A stretch of 64,000 bases of DNA from positions 1 through 64,000 of the forward strand of contig NZ_JAMWZS010000003.1 in NCBI RefSeq assembly GCF_024282095.1. Reading direction: 5' to 3'. The notes below the pieces were generated by a model. That model saw only the letters and a program-made list of their open reading frames with translations. It searched no databases and was not told the DNA's origin. Shown piece by piece: positions 29,086 through 38,829 of this stretch. Source of the DNA: Nitrosomonas sp. (GTDB taxonomy: Bacteria; Pseudomonadota; Gammaproteobacteria; Burkholderiales; Nitrosomonadaceae). A program made the translations under genes and the position numbers. How positions within the stretch are numbered: position 1 is the stretch's first letter; the number at the start of each line of letters is the position of its first letter.

Positions 29086-29531
29086 ATATAATAAACTGTG
29101 CTGTAAAGGCTACTGAATAAATAAGAGAAGAGTATCTGATGTGATGGTTTGTATTATAGCCAATTGATTTAACGTGAAATATATGGATATGCGTATGGTG
29201 AGATTGTACCGCACCAGCGGTTGTATCGGAGCGCTCTGCCTGATTAGCATAAGAGGCATTGATTTTATTTTTCGTATGAGGTGTAGATCTAGATGGGAAA
29301 TTGGCACTGGGAGAACGCGCCAATAGGAGCACAATCTGGTTATTTCTTCCGATGGGAAAGGAATGGAATTACCAAATTAATTGATGAAAATTTAAACTAA
29401 CGGAACACATGGATTGGCCACTATAACACTCGAAAAACGTAACGTATTCATACAACCGTTGGTGATATGTGGCCTATAGCAACTGCAAAAATCCTTAGCA
29501 AAATACCCGATTTGGTTTGATCACGACAATT
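29086..29531. other. 446-bp region without genes; a third IscR-like box at 29503-29526
   Basis: No supported reading frame on either strand. Near its right end the sequence ATACCCGATTTGG followed by TTTGATCA is a weaker version of the IscR box of 29033-29085, in the same orientation. It lies next to the 3' end of the SLC13 gene, so it has no obvious target gene in the window. Whether an untranslated RNA starts there cannot be told. Confidence 0.35.
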
Positions 29532-31307
29532 TCACTTGGTCAACGGCCAACCGATCAACAGTACCGTAATGGTAACAATGGCCGTTACGATATTCATCGG
29601 TATTCCTACCTTCAGGAAGTCTGTAAAACGATATTCGCCGGGACCATAAACCATCATGTTGGTCTGGTAGCCCAAGGGGGTTGCGAAGCTGGCGGAAGCA
29701 GCCATCATGATGGCAAATACAAAGGGTACGTTATTTAAATCGGCTTTTTCAGTGATCTCCAATACAATGGGTAGCATTAAAAGCGCCGCTGCGTTATTAG
29801 TAATGACTTCTGTGAGTATTGAGATGGTGATATAGGTCAGAATCAGCAGAAGCCAAGGTGTGCCGCCACTCAAATCGACGATATTCTCCGCCAGGTATTT
29901 GGCAACACCGGTTTTTTCCAATGCCATACCTAAAGCAAATGATGCTGCAATGGTAATAATGACTGTCAAATCAAGGCTTTTTTCTGCCTGATTGGCCGAA
30001 CAGCAGCCCGTAATGATCATTAAACCAGCCCCAACGAGTGCGCCATTCAACATAGTGATTACTTCAAAGCTGGCTGCTGTAATGATGCCCAGAAGAATAG
30101 CCCAAGCGAGATATGCCCGTTCATGACGCGGTGCTTCGGTGTTCAGGTCATTAATGAGCAAAAAATCCTTGTTATAGCGCTGGCGGGTAACAAAAGCCGG
30201 CCGTGCCTCCAACAATAACGTATCACCCGCTTGCAGTATGATGCTGCCGAGATTGCCCTTGATACGCTCGCCATTTCTCGCCACAGCGAGTACCGCTGCA
30301 CCATAGCGGGCACGAAAACGTGCATCGCGAATGGCAAATCCCACTGCGGTACAATGCGGTGATACGACAGCTTCAACCAAACGCCTCTCAGGATGCCGCT
30401 CAGTGAATGTCTGTGCTTGTCCTTCCTCAGCTGACGGCACAATACCATTAATGCGCAGCAAATCCGAAATTGCATCGGTATCGCCGGCAAACACCAGCCT
30501 ATCGCCTCCTTGTAGCACGTCTTCGGGAGAAACGGCCGTAAGTACGGTACCATTCCTCTCAATTTCAATCAGATAAACGCGTTGCAAATGTCTTAATCCG
30601 GCTTTTTCGATCGTTTTGCCGACCAAAGGACCATTGGGTGCGATGGAAACTTCCAGCGTAAATTCGCGTAGATTGGAAAAAACCTGGCCTTGTGTCCGAT
30701 CCGGCAGCAATTTAGGGAATAATAGCCACATTAATATAAAACCGGCAATGGCAACGGGTAAACCGACAGCCGTTATCGAAAACAGAGAGAAACCGGGCTC
30801 GCCGGTAAGCACTTGATATTGACCATTGACGATCAAATTGGTGCTGGTTCCAATCAATGTCACTGTGCCGCCCAGAATAGCCGTATAACTCAGCGGGATC
30901 ATCAACTTGGAAGGAGAAATTCCAATTTTGCGCGACCAACTATAAATGGCCGGAATCATTGTAGCGACAACCGGGGTATTATTAAGAAAGCTGCTTAAAA
31001 ATGCCACTGGCCAGAACATTCGAGAAAGTGCAGCACGCGGCGTTTTAGGTCTGCCTAATAACGTGTTTACCAGCAAATCGATCGCGCCTGAGGCATGCAT
31101 GCCCGCGGCAACGACAAACATGCCTGCAACGGTAATCAAGCCCGAGTTACTGAAACCGCTTAACGCGTCGGCGCTACTCAGAATTCCGGTGACACTGAGT
31201 ATCGTCAGTGCCCCGATCATGATCAAGTGAGGGCCAATCCGTGTAAAAATGAGTGTTGCCAGTACTCCAACACATAAACTCAGCGTAAACCAGCCTTGCC
31301 ATCCCAT
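29532..31307 (-). CDS. SLC13/DASS-family transporter with two TrkA-C (RCK_C) domains
   Basis: 591 residues. Eleven or so membrane segments flank a central soluble part (about residues 210-380) containing two RCK_C-like domains (for example GPLVGKTIEKAGLRHLQRVYLIEIERNG). The SNT-type motifs FLNNTPVVA and TEVITNNAAA mark the two halves of a sodium-coupled anion carrier. Relatives carry sulfate, dicarboxylates or similar anions; substrate cannot be fixed from sequence. Confidence 0.85.
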   Translation of the reverse strand: MGWQGWFTLSLCVGVLATLIFTRIGPHLIMIGALTILSVTGILSSADALSGFSNSGLITVAGMFVVAAGMHASGAIDLLVNTLLGRPKTPRAALSRMFWPVAFLSSFLNNTPVVATMIPAIYSWSRKIGISPSKLMIPLSYTAILGGTVTLIGTSTNLIVNGQYQVLTGEPGFSLFSITAVGLPVAIAGFILMWLLFPKLLPDRTQGQVFSNLREFTLEVSIAPNGPLVGKTIEKAGLRHLQRVYLIEIERNGTVLTAVSPEDVLQGGDRLVFAGDTDAISDLLRINGIVPSAEEGQAQTFTERHPERRLVEAVVSPHCTAVGFAIRDARFRARYGAAVLAVARNGERIKGNLGSIILQAGDTLLLEARPAFVTRQRYNKDFLLINDLNTEAPRHERAYLAWAILLGIITAASFEVITMLNGALVGAGLMIITGCCSANQAEKSLDLTVIITIAASFALGMALEKTGVAKYLAENIVDLSGGTPWLLLILTYITISILTEVITNNAAALLMLPIVLEITEKADLNNVPFVFAIMMAASASFATPLGYQTNMMVYGPGEYRFTDFLKVGIPMNIVTAIVTITVLLIGWPLTK

Positions 31308-31446
31308 AGTTTTATATTCCGGACAAAAACTTAAATATACAGTAGTTATGCGCGTAACAGAAAATAATAAAAGCCGTTTTATGGCGCCATATCGGCGGAT
31401 TATGGTTCAATGAGTATCATCAAAGAACCCTCTTAGTTCCGATTGA

Positions 31447-32067
31447 TCAATTCATCGGTATGACTCGTATCACACGCGGGTCATCGGAAAATTCCAGCAA
31501 TAATCGCCGTACGCGATCCTGCCAGGCATCGGCGAAAGCAGCTTGTTGAGAAGCGTCAGCGCAATCCTGCAGGATCGCCATCAAGCGTTCTCCCTGAGCA
31601 GGGTCGGCGGGTACCCAAGAAACATCGAGCGTCACAGCCACACGTGCGTTATTGTCGAGGCGCTTGAAAATGATCGCCTCGCCTTCGCGACGTTGTGCAA
31701 AGCTGAGCAAACCTTGGCGCTTGAAACGCCCACGCATGCCCTGGAAGCCATTGTCGGCAGCAGCGCCGGTGAGCAGCGTCAGCACCTGCGCCATGACACC
31801 AGTCACTCCCTCATTTTCCGGGGCCGGCATATGCACAGCAATATTGCCGCGCTCCGCGGGTCCGTCCGGATAAAGTGCAGTCAGTGCCGCGCGTCCGATC
31901 AGAAATGCACCGGCGACAGTAGGACAAGAATGCCCAGCCAGACGCACGGCATCCACATAATGATAGTCGAACAGGCCATCATGGACAGCACCCAGCGTAG
32001 CGGCAAATGCGTCGTAGGTATGCACGACCGGAGCTTGTTCGTAAAAATCAGGAAAATTCACACGCAT
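31447..32067 (-). CDS. FmdE-like protein
   Basis: 206 residues. The motif AGHSCPTVAGAFLIGRAAL at about residues 44-62 is the conserved His-Cys segment of the FmdE family (first named from formylmethanofuran dehydrogenase operons). No zinc ribbon is evident. The enzymatic role in bacteria is unknown; some members lie with molybdenum or metal enzymes. Its ATG overlaps the hemerythrin stop by one base, so the two are coupled. Confidence 0.7.
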   Translation of the reverse strand: MRVNFPDFYEQAPVVHTYDAFAATLGAVHDGLFDYHYVDAVRLAGHSCPTVAGAFLIGRAALTALYPDGPAERGNIAVHMPAPENEGVTGVMAQVLTLLTGAAADNGFQGMRGRFKRQGLLSFAQRREGEAIIFKRLDNNARVAVTLDVSWVPADPAQGERLMAILQDCADASQQAAFADAWQDRVRRLLLEFSDDPRVIRVIPMN

Positions 32068-32492
32068 TACCTCTCTGAATTAATCGGGTTAAATATGTCC
32101 GCAGATTCAATGCAAGGATGCAATTGCAGCTGTGGAAAGAGTACGCGCTCCTCATAGCGCACATGAGCAACGACGAGATCGGCAAACCGGCGTAAACGTT
32201 CGGTGGGTTCAAACATACAGGGCCCGCAGGCAAGCGTGCGCAGTTCCGCATGGTCGGCAAGAATGCGCGCGACGGACTCAGGATCAAGCATCTCTGCCGC
32301 AAGCCGAATGAGCTGCTCCTCCTGCTCAAAATGCGCAGCCATCAGCGCATGCCAATGCGCTTCGATACGTGCTATTGCCGCCGCACAAGTAGCACTGTCA
32401 TTGCTGCCCGCCGCTTTCCGGGCGGCGCGTGCCATCACCAATGATGTATGGTGTTCACGCGATAGCGGGAGTAAAGCGCCAGTTCGAGGCAT
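32067..32492 (-). CDS. Hemerythrin HHE-domain protein
   Basis: About 141 residues forming a four-helix bundle. Candidate di-iron ligands are in REHHTSL, HWHALMAAHFEQEE, DHAEL and VRYEERVLFPQL. Such proteins bind oxygen or sense NO and redox state. The start is uncertain: an in-frame ATG at 32519 would add nine residues; neither has an ideal ribosome site. First gene of a two-gene unit with the FmdE-like gene. Confidence 0.82.
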   Translation of the reverse strand: MPRTGALLPLSREHHTSLVMARAARKAAGSNDSATCAAAIARIEAHWHALMAAHFEQEEQLIRLAAEMLDPESVARILADHAELRTLACGPCMFEPTERLRRFADLVVAHVRYEERVLFPQLQLHPCIESADIFNPINSER

Positions 32493-32521
32493 AATAAATA
32501 GTCGTTCCTGAAAAATCATTA

Positions 32522-32618
32522 AACGGCTGTTGAAAACCCACTACTTCGATCAAATTGTATAAAAGCCACGCACCTCATAAATTATGCGCGAAATTGAACA
32601 CTTTCAACAACAGCTTTT
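32522..32618. repeat. Foldback repeat (GTTGAAAA family), copy C
   Basis: GGCTGTTGAAAA near 32526 is mirrored by TTTCAACAACAGC at 32602-32614. The ends resemble the copies at 39929-40066 and 58345-58436. The inner part is diverged, so membership is less sure here. Confidence 0.4.
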
Positions 32619-32717
32619 TAGTTGAGTCTATCTTTGAAGAACGGATTCCTAAGACTCCTGCACAACCTCGCCTGCCAGTGCAATAACCAACTAAAATAGA
32701 GGCAGTTGGAGCAAAAG

Positions 32718-33605
32718 ATGCAAATGAGTTTTGGAACACTTGAATTGGCAGAGCGATTGAAGCGAGAAAATGTTCTGATGAAGATATGCCCTGATTGCCT
32801 GGGAGGAATTACGTCCGAATCTTAGGGGTTTATATAGGCGCGAGTTATCGCATGGTGGAGGGCAGGAGCCATTTGAAGCGCTGATGATGTTCAAAGCGAT
32901 ACTGCTGGGTCAATGGCACAGTTTGTCGGACGCGATACCGGACGAAACCACTTTGTGCCGATTCCGTAACCGGCTAGTGGCCAACGACTGGCTAGATGAT
33001 CTGCTGGCCTCTATCAATGAACAGCTTCAATCACACGGATTGATGATCAAGGGTGCGACGGGGGTGGTAATTGATGCCACGCTGATTGAGTCAGCGGCAC
33101 GCCCAAAAAAGACTTGGCTAAAGAAGGCAAGAGCATAGTTCGGCGATGCAGTCAGTTACCTGTTAGTGGATGTGCGGGGGTTCATACCGGGGGTTCATGC
33201 GGACCAGAGCGCAAAATGATGCATTTCGAAGCAGCTATCGATGTTGCGCATATTGAGGCGAATCGGGTGTATGCCGACAAGGGATCCGGAAGCGAACGCC
33301 AATCGGCAGTTTTTAAGAAGCAAATCAAGAGTGCAATTCATGCATCGCGCGTACAAGAACAAACCACTCTCGTTTGGCCATGCCAGCTGGCGAATCAATT
33401 GATCAGCAAAAAACGCTATATTGTCAAACAGTGTTTCGGCACAATCAAACGCCTATTCAGAATGGGACGCGCCAGTTACTTCGGTACGGTAAAAGCCAAC
33501 GCCCAAGTCATACTGAAAAGTATCTGCATGAATCTGAAAAAAGCAGCCAACAAAATTTTCGTAGATCAACCATTAAGGGGAGCAATCCGTCCAAATGTTG
33601 CATAA
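32718..33605 (+). pseudogene. Decayed IS5-family transposase
   Basis: The reading begins MQMSFGTLELAERLKRENV, shifts frame near 32787, continues ALIAWEELRPNLRGLYRREL in the next frame through WHSLSDAIPDETTLCRFRNRL and the first catalytic Asp region (VVIDATLIES), then shifts again near 33110 and continues to a basic C-terminus. A segment between SLSD and AIPDETTL expected in intact relatives is missing. At least two frameshifts and one deletion make it non-functional. Possible IS ends near 32655 and 33620 are too diverged to fix. Confidence 0.85.
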
Positions 33606-33953
33606 GGGGGAGAATTTCCCCTAAAAAAGGAAAAAACTTCACTTTCTACCAAAATGACGTGCAACAACTGTCATTTGGAAGTTTTTCTCTGTCACTACAG
33701 CTAAATTCTCGCGGTTGTGCAGAGGTCTTTTCCTGTTAATCATCCACTGCGATCTTTGAATATATGGATGGATAGGCCATTTATGATCCGATCCGAGTGA
33801 CAACTGGTCGAGCATATCGAGCTTGCGATTCCCCGTACTCTTGCCACGGATTTGTTGGTTCAATCAGACATTGGCGGACGTGTAGCGGCTGTAGTGGCAT
33901 CTCTGTTCTTGTTGATCGGCTGCTATGTTGGAGTCTGTTACCTTACTTCAACC
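33606..33953. other. Intergenic region, no supported gene
   Basis: 348 bases between the transposase remnant and the MFS gene. It contains a plus-strand frame 33801-33989 encoding a hydrophobic stretch (VAAVVASLFLLIGCYVGVCY) but without a start codon or ribosome site; it may be a remnant. A short GGGGA/TTCCCC inverted repeat near 33610 probably belongs to the decayed IS end. Confidence 0.4.
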
Positions 33954-35234
33954 TTAATGGCGATAACGTTTTCCGGCATCGAATTTTAGCTGCTTGACAG
34001 GATTTAATCCAATCGCGGCAATGATCATTCCAAGCACCGCCAACCCCGCGACGATTGGAAAGGTATTCAAATAGCTGCCGGTGATGTCTTTGATACTGCC
34101 GGATAGCAGTGTTCCCAGGATGGCACCGGCGCCGTAAGCGGTAAACACCAGTCCGTAATTCTGCGCATAATGTTGTTTTCCAAAGAATATACCGGTGGAT
34201 GTCGGCGCAATGGCTAGCCATCCGCCCAGACACATCCACAGCACACAGAATGCAAATAAGTACAGCAGTGCGTTGTCTTGCCCGAAAAACGACATCAATA
34301 GCGATACGCCAAGAATCATGGCAAATGAGACCATTGCGGTATGCTTAGGCCCCAGCTTATCGGTAACGGCGCCAAATAGTGGTCGCCCCAGACCATTGAA
34401 TACTGCAAATAATGAAACGGCAAACGCAGTGGTTGTTGCATCCAGCTTCGCTATTTCGGTTCCGACCGGAGATGCGATACCGATCGCCATCAATCCAGCC
34501 AAACAGCCGATCGTGTACGTTGCCCACAGCGCATAGAAACTACCGCTCTTGAGCATATCTCGTCTGCTGAGGTTTAAGGATGGCATTGCAGTCATTGCAG
34601 TGGATGCTGTCGCTACTTCCGCTGGCGCCCATTCGGTGGGTGGAAAACGTAATAGCTGCGCCAACAACGTGATGACCACCACAAACGCGATCCCTAAGTA
34701 CAGAAACGTATGCAGTATGCCAATTTCCGGATTGTTGATCATTGCCTTCATCAGCGGTGCGATTAACAGTGCCGATATGCCAAAGCCCATCACAGTTGAG
34801 CCAATCGCCAGACCGCTTTGTTGCGGAAACCATTTGGCGACCACGGCAATCGGGCAACCGTAAACGATGCCGACCCCGGCACCGCCGATGACGCCATATA
34901 AAATAGTTAAGGTCGTAATATCCGCAGAAAAGCTTGCCGCGATCCATCCGGTTCCCGCCAACAAACCGCCCAGCATGGCTGTGTTTTTCGGACCCCATCG
35001 AGCAATCAGATTGCCTGCCAGCGGCATCGCAATCGCAAATACCGCCAGAAAAACCATGAATGGATAACCGCTCTGACTCGACGTGATTTCCCATAAGATT
35101 TCCAACGGTTTTCTGAAAACACTGAAGGCATAAATGGATCCAAGGCAAACATTGATCAACAGTCCAATCACCACAAATATCCACCGGCCTTTTGCTGCTT
35201 CCATGCCGAATAATTTCAAATCGTGTTGGGTCAT
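33954..35234 (-). CDS. MFS transporter, oxalate/formate antiporter (OFA) family
   Basis: 426 residues, twelve membrane segments. The opening GLLINVCLGSIYAFSVFRKPLE and the segment GGAGVGIVYGCPIAVVAKWFP are typical of OFA/MCT-like carriers. Members exchange small carboxylates such as oxalate, formate or lactate; the ligand here is unknown. Single gene with no clear partners. Confidence 0.87.
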   Translation of the reverse strand: MTQHDLKLFGMEAAKGRWIFVVIGLLINVCLGSIYAFSVFRKPLEILWEITSSQSGYPFMVFLAVFAIAMPLAGNLIARWGPKNTAMLGGLLAGTGWIAASFSADITTLTILYGVIGGAGVGIVYGCPIAVVAKWFPQQSGLAIGSTVMGFGISALLIAPLMKAMINNPEIGILHTFLYLGIAFVVVITLLAQLLRFPPTEWAPAEVATASTAMTAMPSLNLSRRDMLKSGSFYALWATYTIGCLAGLMAIGIASPVGTEIAKLDATTTAFAVSLFAVFNGLGRPLFGAVTDKLGPKHTAMVSFAMILGVSLLMSFFGQDNALLYLFAFCVLWMCLGGWLAIAPTSTGIFFGKQHYAQNYGLVFTAYGAGAILGTLLSGSIKDITGSYLNTFPIVAGLAVLGMIIAAIGLNPVKQLKFDAGKRYRH

Positions 35235-35491
35235 TTTAGTTTTTTATCTATCTTTTTGTTTTTCAGTCGGTATTTCTCGTTGGCGTAAAACCGCCTTTAA
35301 TAATCTTACCGTTTCTTGTGTCTTGCGGGGAGTTAATCTGGACGATAGTTTCGATAACAGCGGTGGAAAACTACCCTGTTTATTGTGGAGCGGTGAGTTG
35401 AGCAGAGTGATGCATTGTTGCTGATGGTCGAATCTGTTTTGCTATGATGAAATCTAAAATGGAGTTAATCGATTGAAAATAAGGAGATAAA
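35235..35491. other. Intergenic region between MFS gene and small ORF
   Basis: 257 bases, no supported gene, terminator or RNA structure recognised. Only feature of note is the strong ribosome site at its right end that serves the 32-codon frame at 35492. Confidence 0.3.
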
Positions 35492-35590
35492 ATGAGTTCT
35501 GCAAACTTGGATTACACTCGCAACGTAGTATATTGTGTGCCATTTCGGGTGTCCAATTGTAGCCAGCAGGTGTTGAATGTGGCCTACTAG
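35492..35590 (+). CDS. Possible 32-residue small protein
   Basis: ATG frame of 32 codons (starts MSSANLDYTRNVVY, three cysteines counting the tail) preceded by an excellent AAGGAG site six bases upstream. It converges on and overlaps the last four bases of the minus-strand gene at 35587. No family recognised; it may be a small protein, a leader or the stub of a deleted gene. Confidence 0.3.
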   Translation: MSSANLDYTRNVVYCVPFRVSNCSQQVLNVAY

Positions 35591-36612
35591 TAGCCTGCTG
35601 CGATTGCCTGTGGCAGAAAATCGGCTGTCGTGCCGACCAGAATGATATCCCCTGTGCCACCATCATAAAAATAAATATGATCGTTTTGTTCGCCGAGCGC
35701 ATTACCATTTGAATAGATGCGGGCATGATAACCAAATACGTCCTGCGATTCCGGATGGTCTGAAAATAAATCCGGATATTGACGCTCTCCCCAGTCAAAA
35801 ATTCTGTCGGCGTTCGTGTCGGGCGTTTGCGCTGTGGTGATGAAACTATAGGATGTCACTTCAGCGTTGCCGTGACCGGTCAAGTCTTTAATGGATCCGG
35901 AATCCAGCGTGACAAAGTATTGCGTGTTGTTGGATAGATTGTTGGTTGGATTGATGGTCAGTGTTTTGTCCGAGAGCGATAGATTACTACTGGATGCTGC
36001 GTCAAAAGATTCTATCAATACATTGCCAGCGGTTACTAACGCAATCGATCCCGAACCTCTTTGGATCGCTTCACTAAATGTTAGAACAATGTTGCTGTCA
36101 ACGGCCACATCTGTTGCAGAATTTGTGGGACTAAATACAGAAACTGACGGGGATGAGCTTGGGAAAGTTGGCGGTATGGTATCCAGATCTTCGTAGACAG
36201 AAATGGCAGCATACTTATCAATATCTGCAAAACCTTGGCGCCATGACGCATCAAGATAATAAATGCCGTCGTAGGACGCCGTAAAGCGGATGTGGTCAGT
36301 GCCAGCAGCACCGCTGGCGTCGTCTGTCGCAACCACTCTTCCTTGCTCATCGAAAAGCTGCAAAACGAAAGGATCAAAGAAACTTTGGCTGAATAGATCG
36401 TAGGTTGCGCCTGCGGTGCCTTCAAAGGCAAACATATTGCGTGCACCGGTATTGTTGACCGAGGTAGAAAAGAGGGCTCTAAAATCCCAATCCAGCATGT
36501 CGCCAAAACCGTTAATAGGCGGTACGTACTGTGTAAAAGTAAGTGGCGTGGCAGAATTTATTTGATCAATCGTAAGATCATTCAAATAGTTAATGGGTGG
36601 ATAAGCGATCAT
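35587..36612 (-). CDS. Extracellular protein with pre-peptidase-like and SbsA Ig-like domains
   Basis: 341 residues. Residues about 55-140 resemble a bacterial pre-peptidase C-terminal domain (AFEGTAGATYDLFSQSFFDPFVLQLFD). Residues about 155-258 form a Big_5/SbsA Ig-like domain (SPTNSATDVAVDSNIVLTFSE). The C-terminal ~75 residues (RIFDWGERQYPDLF onward) match the module at the N-terminus of the EF-Tu-like repeat protein (20847-21920). No Sec signal peptide is visible, and no RTX repeats, so the export route is unclear; the N-terminus may be truncated. Confidence 0.7.
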   Translation of the reverse strand: MIAYPPINYLNDLTIDQINSATPLTFTQYVPPINGFGDMLDWDFRALFSTSVNNTGARNMFAFEGTAGATYDLFSQSFFDPFVLQLFDEQGRVVATDDASGAAGTDHIRFTASYDGIYYLDASWRQGFADIDKYAAISVYEDLDTIPPTFPSSSPSVSVFSPTNSATDVAVDSNIVLTFSEAIQRGSGSIALVTAGNVLIESFDAASSSNLSLSDKTLTINPTNNLSNNTQYFVTLDSGSIKDLTGHGNAEVTSYSFITTAQTPDTNADRIFDWGERQYPDLFSDHPESQDVFGYHARIYSNGNALGEQNDHIYFYDGGTGDIILVGTTADFLPQAIAAGY

Positions 36613-36703
36613 TTCATCATTCCGTTTTTAATGCTTCATTTTTGCATTTTTCTGATGCATTTTACCGGAAAACACGATGACCGCGTTTCATCATGTGTAC
36701 TGA

Positions 36704-37714
36704 TCAGCGTTCATTTTGCTGGCAGTTGTGATAAAAGAAACTGAGTATCTTTTGAGGCAGCCAACTTAATTTTCCAGGGAACGGGCCTTGCATGAATCCG
36801 GCGTGACCGCCTTCTTGTGGAAATTCCAGCGTGACAGCGGAGGATACTTCGTGCTGAGACGGTAATGCCGATGCCGGCATGAAAGGATCGTTGCGTGCAT
36901 TAATCACCAGCGTGGGAACTTTGATATGTTCCAGCCATTGCTTGCTGCTCGATTGTTGCCAATAATCATCGGTACTGCGGAAACCGTGCAGCGGTGCCGT
37001 GACCAGATTATCAAAATCATAAATCGAGGCGCACTTTTTGAGCGCTTGGGCATCAAACAAGCCGGGAAATTGCGCCAGCTTATCGAATGCTTTGTCCTTA
37101 AGGGTGTCCAGAAAATGGCGCGTATACACTTGATTGAAGCCAACGTCCAACGCTGAGCCGGCAGCAGCCAGATCAAGCGGCACCGACACAGTGGCCACAC
37201 CGGCCACCATTTCTTTGGCGTGTTCTCCTTTTTCACCCAGCCATTTCAGCAGTGCGTTGCCACCGAGCGATACACCGATGACATAGACTGATTGGGTGGC
37301 GCTTACTGCTTGTGTCTGGTTTATGATTCGCTGCAACATCCAGTCAATTTCAATGGAATCGCCCGCATGATAAGCTCGCGACAGTCGATTGGGTATGCCG
37401 GAACAACCGCGGAAATGAATCACGGCACTGCGCCAGTTGTAATTTCTCAGGTCATTGATGATGCTCAGAATATAGTGACTGGATGATCCGCCTTCGAGGC
37501 CATGAAAGAATATCACCAGCGGTGCATCAGTCGATCCATCCGCCCAATCCACATCGATAAAATCGCCGTCATCGAGTTCCCAGCGCTCACGTCGATACGT
37601 GAAAAGCTGCGCAGGTTTATTAAAATAAGGATAAAGCGTTTGGGCATTTCCTCCAGGTAACCAGGATGGCGCTGTATATGGCTCTGTGCAAAGCGGAACT
37701 GTAATGGCTGGCAT
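36704..37714 (-). CDS. YheT-family alpha/beta hydrolase
   Basis: 336 residues. Oxyanion segment FFHGLEGGSSSHY at about residues 69-81 and nucleophile elbow GVSLGGNALLKWLGE (serine near residue 146) identify the UPF0017/YheT esterase-like family. The late His (GGHAGF) completes the triad. The substrate is unknown. Monocistronic as far as visible. Confidence 0.9.
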   Translation of the reverse strand: MPAITVPLCTEPYTAPSWLPGGNAQTLYPYFNKPAQLFTYRRERWELDDGDFIDVDWADGSTDAPLVIFFHGLEGGSSSHYILSIINDLRNYNWRSAVIHFRGCSGIPNRLSRAYHAGDSIEIDWMLQRIINQTQAVSATQSVYVIGVSLGGNALLKWLGEKGEHAKEMVAGVATVSVPLDLAAAGSALDVGFNQVYTRHFLDTLKDKAFDKLAQFPGLFDAQALKKCASIYDFDNLVTAPLHGFRSTDDYWQQSSSKQWLEHIKVPTLVINARNDPFMPASALPSQHEVSSAVTLEFPQEGGHAGFMQGPFPGKLSWLPQKILSFFYHNCQQNER

Positions 37715-37869
37715 ATTTTTTCTGTTTTAAATCATTTAGACGATATGTAAATATTTCGGGATCAATTGACACGGGATTATGCCTGGAAAGGCGTTAATTT
37801 TCTAATAGCCGTGTTCGTTTGGCATGAGGAGTGATCAGGCTTTTTGTATCGGAATTTCAACAATTGCTA

Positions 37870-38725
37870 GGGTCTGTTGACATTTCACATAGGTAACCAT
37901 AGATACCCACATGCCATAGCGACCATGCTTTCGTAATTTCTCTTCAGCTTATCGTATCTTGTTGCCACCGCGCGATACTGTTTTAGTCTTGCAAAGGCAT
38001 TTTCCACCAAATGCCGATATCTATACAAACCCCAATCCATATCCGCATTACCCTTCACCGAGTTGCGCTTTCTTGGTATTACAGCCCTGGCTCCCTGCTT
38101 CGTTATTTGCTCTCGTATGCACTCGCTATCATAGCCCTTGTCTGCAACAATCACCTCCGCATCAGGTAACTTGGCAATCAAACCGGGTGCTGCAGAGCAG
38201 TCATTGACTCCTCCACCGGTAATCTCAAACTCAATCGGTAAGCCATAACTATCAACCACCAAGTGAATCTTCGTGGTATTCCCGGCACGGCTTTTACCAA
38301 TGGCTTGAGGTTTCTTATTAGCTGCTCCCGCACTATGCTGATGCGCTTTCACGTAGCTACCATCAATAAATTCCCACTCACAATCCGCGTCAATGATCAG
38401 TGCCTTGAAAATCCTACCCCACTTGCTACTCGATGACCACGCATTGAATCTTTTGTAAATCGAATTCCAACTTCCAAATGCCTTCGGCAAATCTCGCCAC
38501 GGACAACCTACTCGCATTCGATACAGCATTCCTTCTACCGTCATACGCAAATTGCGCTTGTTATAAATGGCTTCTTGAAGCAGAATCTTCTCCAGCTTCG
38601 ACCAAAACTCATCACTGAGCATCAAGCGGGGCATCGCAAACTCGTTTTATTGGTGGTATAGGAACCTCAATATTACGAGTTTGCCTCTTTCTATTAAATA
38701 CTTATCTTCAATTGTCAACAGACCC
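37870..38725. mobile_element. Intact IS5-family (IS427-type) insertion sequence, 856 bp
   Basis: Terminal inverted repeats GGGTCTGTTGACA (37870-37882) and its complement (38713-38725) match over 13 bases, with partial identity beyond. The element is flanked by TA on both sides (37868-37869 and 38726-38727), the two-base target duplication used by IS427-type elements, with a CTAG-like target. One transposase gene fills the interior. It lies between the YheT gene and the rluB-type gene and probably separated the latter from its upstream signals. Confidence 0.92.
37885..38634 (-). CDS. IS5-family transposase (IS427 group)
   Basis: 249 residues in one uninterrupted frame; many IS427 elements instead use two overlapping frames. 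The first DDE aspartate is in EFIDGSYVKAH, the second in VIVADKGYDSE, and the C-terminal YRHLVENAFARLKQYR carries the glutamate with Y-R-K spacing. All catalytic residues are present, so the element may be active. Confidence 0.95.
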   Translation of the reverse strand: MPRLMLSDEFWSKLEKILLQEAIYNKRNLRMTVEGMLYRMRVGCPWRDLPKAFGSWNSIYKRFNAWSSSSKWGRIFKALIIDADCEWEFIDGSYVKAHQHSAGAANKKPQAIGKSRAGNTTKIHLVVDSYGLPIEFEITGGGVNDCSAAPGLIAKLPDAEVIVADKGYDSECIREQITKQGARAVIPRKRNSVKGNADMDWGLYRYRHLVENAFARLKQYRAVATRYDKLKRNYESMVAMACGYLWLPM

Positions 38726-38829
38726 TAACGATAGGCGCAAGGTGAGGTACTTAATAGTTTAAAATTGCTTATTTGGTTTTATTAGATGATGGTTTTTATT
38801 GTGAACATAATTCCCGGATTGACACGCCT

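Noticed and set aside
29051..29332. Minus-strand frames in the gap left of the SLC13 gene
   Set aside because: They run into the IscR boxes and promoter and show no protein-like composition.
33801..33989. Plus-strand hydrophobic frame near the MFS gene end
   Set aside because: No start codon or ribosome site, preceded by a stop, and its last part is antisense to the MFS gene; kept only as a possible remnant.
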